NCBI GenBank assembly: GCA_039933635.1
Contig: JBDTNQ010000037.1
Span: forward strand, 1 to 34,012
Origin: JBDTNQ01 sp039933635
Lineage (GTDB): Bacteria > Acidobacteriota > Vicinamibacteria > Vicinamibacterales > SCN-69-37
Length of the DNA: 34,012 nt
Direction of reading: 5' to 3'
Notes under the pieces: generated by a model
Seen by the model: the letters and a program-made list of their open reading frames with translations, nothing else
What the model was told of the DNA's origin: nothing
Database searches by the model: none
Translations under genes and position numbers: made by a program
In this document: positions 33,350 through 34,012 of the stretch, in pieces
Numbering within the stretch: position 1 is the first letter of the stretch
Layout of the letters: each line of letters begins with the position of its first letter

Positions 33350-34012
33350 CTAGTCTAGCGAGATTTTCCTGAGGAGTTCGAAGTTCGACAGCATCTTGCC
33401 CGCCCCGAGCACGACTGTCGACAACGGATCCTCGGCCATGGCCACTGGCAGGCCCGTTTCCTCGCGCAACCGCTTGTCGAGGTTTTTCAGGAGCGATCCG
33501 CCGCCCGTAAGCACGATGCCGCGGTCCACGATGTCGGCCGAAAGTTCGGGTGGCGTGCGCTCGAGCGCCACGCGCACGGCATCGACGATGACGTTGACCG
33601 TCTCGGCAAGGGCCTCCCGGATCTCTTCGTCGGAAATCGGAATGGTCTTGGGTACGCCCTCGATAAGGTGGCGGCCCTTGATCTCCATCGTAATCCGTTC
33701 ATCCAGCGGGAACGCGGAGCCGAGTTCCATCTTGATCTGTTCGGCGGTGCGCTCGCCAATCAGCAGGTTGTACGTCTTCTTGATGTACTGGATGATCGCA
33801 TCGTCCATCTCGTTGCCGGCCACGCGAATGGCCTTGCTGTAGACGATGCCCGCGAGCGAGATGACGGCGATGTCCGTCGTGCCGCCGCCGATGTCCACCA
33901 CCATGTTGCCGGACGCTTCCTCAATCGGCATGCCGGCGCCGATTGCGGCGGCCATGGCTTCCTCGACGAGGTAGACCTCGCTGGCCTTCGCGCGGTAGGC
34001 GCTGTCCTTGAC
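33350..34012 (-). CDS. mreB: Rod-shape-determining protein MreB (partial, N-terminus off right edge)
   Basis: Actin-like ATPase that organises lateral wall synthesis. Only the C-terminal 220 residues and the stop are present; the frame stays open to the window edge. VYLVEEAMAAAIGAGMPIEE, VVDIGGGTTDIAV, RVAGNEMDDAI, GERTAEQIK, and VLTGGGSLLKNLDKRL are the classic MreB sequence with the ATP-binding phosphate and adenosine motifs of the actin fold. It is the first visible gene of the mreBCD-mrdA-rodA operon; its promoter and start lie beyond the right edge. Confidence 0.97.
   Translation of the reverse strand, partial: VKDSAYRAKASEVYLVEEAMAAAIGAGMPIEEASGNMVVDIGGGTTDIAVISLAGIVYSKAIRVAGNEMDDAIIQYIKKTYNLLIGERTAEQIKMELGSAFPLDERITMEIKGRHLIEGVPKTIPISDEEIREALAETVNVIVDAVRVALERTPPELSADIVDRGIVLTGGGSLLKNLDKRLREETGLPVAMAEDPLSTVVLGAGKMLSNFELLRKISLD

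Overview
The window comes from a GC-rich bacterial chromosome with tightly packed genes, many of which overlap by one to four bases (ATGA, GTGA). The housekeeping set is Gram-negative-like: homodimeric-type pyruvate dehydrogenase E1, and mreBCD-mrdA-rodA followed by rng. Several secreted families are unrecognised. The overall style fits Acidobacteriota (perhaps Vicinamibacteria), but no rRNA or taxonomic marker is present, so the lineage is an inference. No tRNA, rRNA, CRISPR array, insertion sequence or phage gene was found. No gap between genes exceeds 300 bases.

Layout, left to right. (1) 1-3693, minus: aceE and the start of the E2 gene (3' end off the left edge), the pyruvate to acetyl-CoA entry. 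(2) 3861-5450, plus: an M49-like metallopeptidase with a short HEXXH zinc motif. (3) 5533-6351, minus: a glycerophosphodiester phosphodiesterase, divergent from (4) 6392-9227, plus: a MoxR/ChlI-type AAA+ ATPase with a von Willebrand A partner. (5) 9252-11605, minus: a secreted orphan, folE and a membrane-anchored unknown. (6) 11685-15274, minus: four overlapping genes forming two ABC ATPase/permease pairs. (7) 15344-18859, minus: mtnA, tsaD, a Nudix hydrolase and a secreted orphan. (8) 18956-21505, minus: a nucleoside salvage operon (pyrimidine phosphorylase, purine nucleoside phosphorylase, cytidine deaminase). (9) 21530-23950, plus: membrane protein, PafA-like phosphatase and a frameshifted alkyltransferase-like gene. 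(10) 24057-26355, plus: ECF sigma factor, zinc-finger anti-sigma factor and a beta-repeat DUF4097-type protein. (11) 26365-26790, minus: a small secreted protein. (12) 27029-34012, minus: rng, rodA, mrdA, mreD, mreC and partial mreB, the rod-shape elongasome cluster.

The most interesting layer is in the non-coding DNA. Several first genes have a TAnnnT or GATAAT -10-like hexamer only 5-8 bases before the start codon and no Shine-Dalgarno sequence, which suggests leaderless mRNAs. At 21505-21532 two overlapping -10 elements share a central TATA and sit exactly symmetrically between two divergent start codons. Two intergenic spacers carry degenerate arrays of a 7-base unit (GGYTCNR-like), and GGTCCGG-type palindromes lie after rng and after cdd. 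The alkyltransferase-like gene has a one-base frame break and Tyr in place of the catalytic Cys. The sigma/anti-sigma/DUF4097 operon and the MoxR/VWA pair are the best candidates for poorly characterised systems. All calls were read by eye without database searches.
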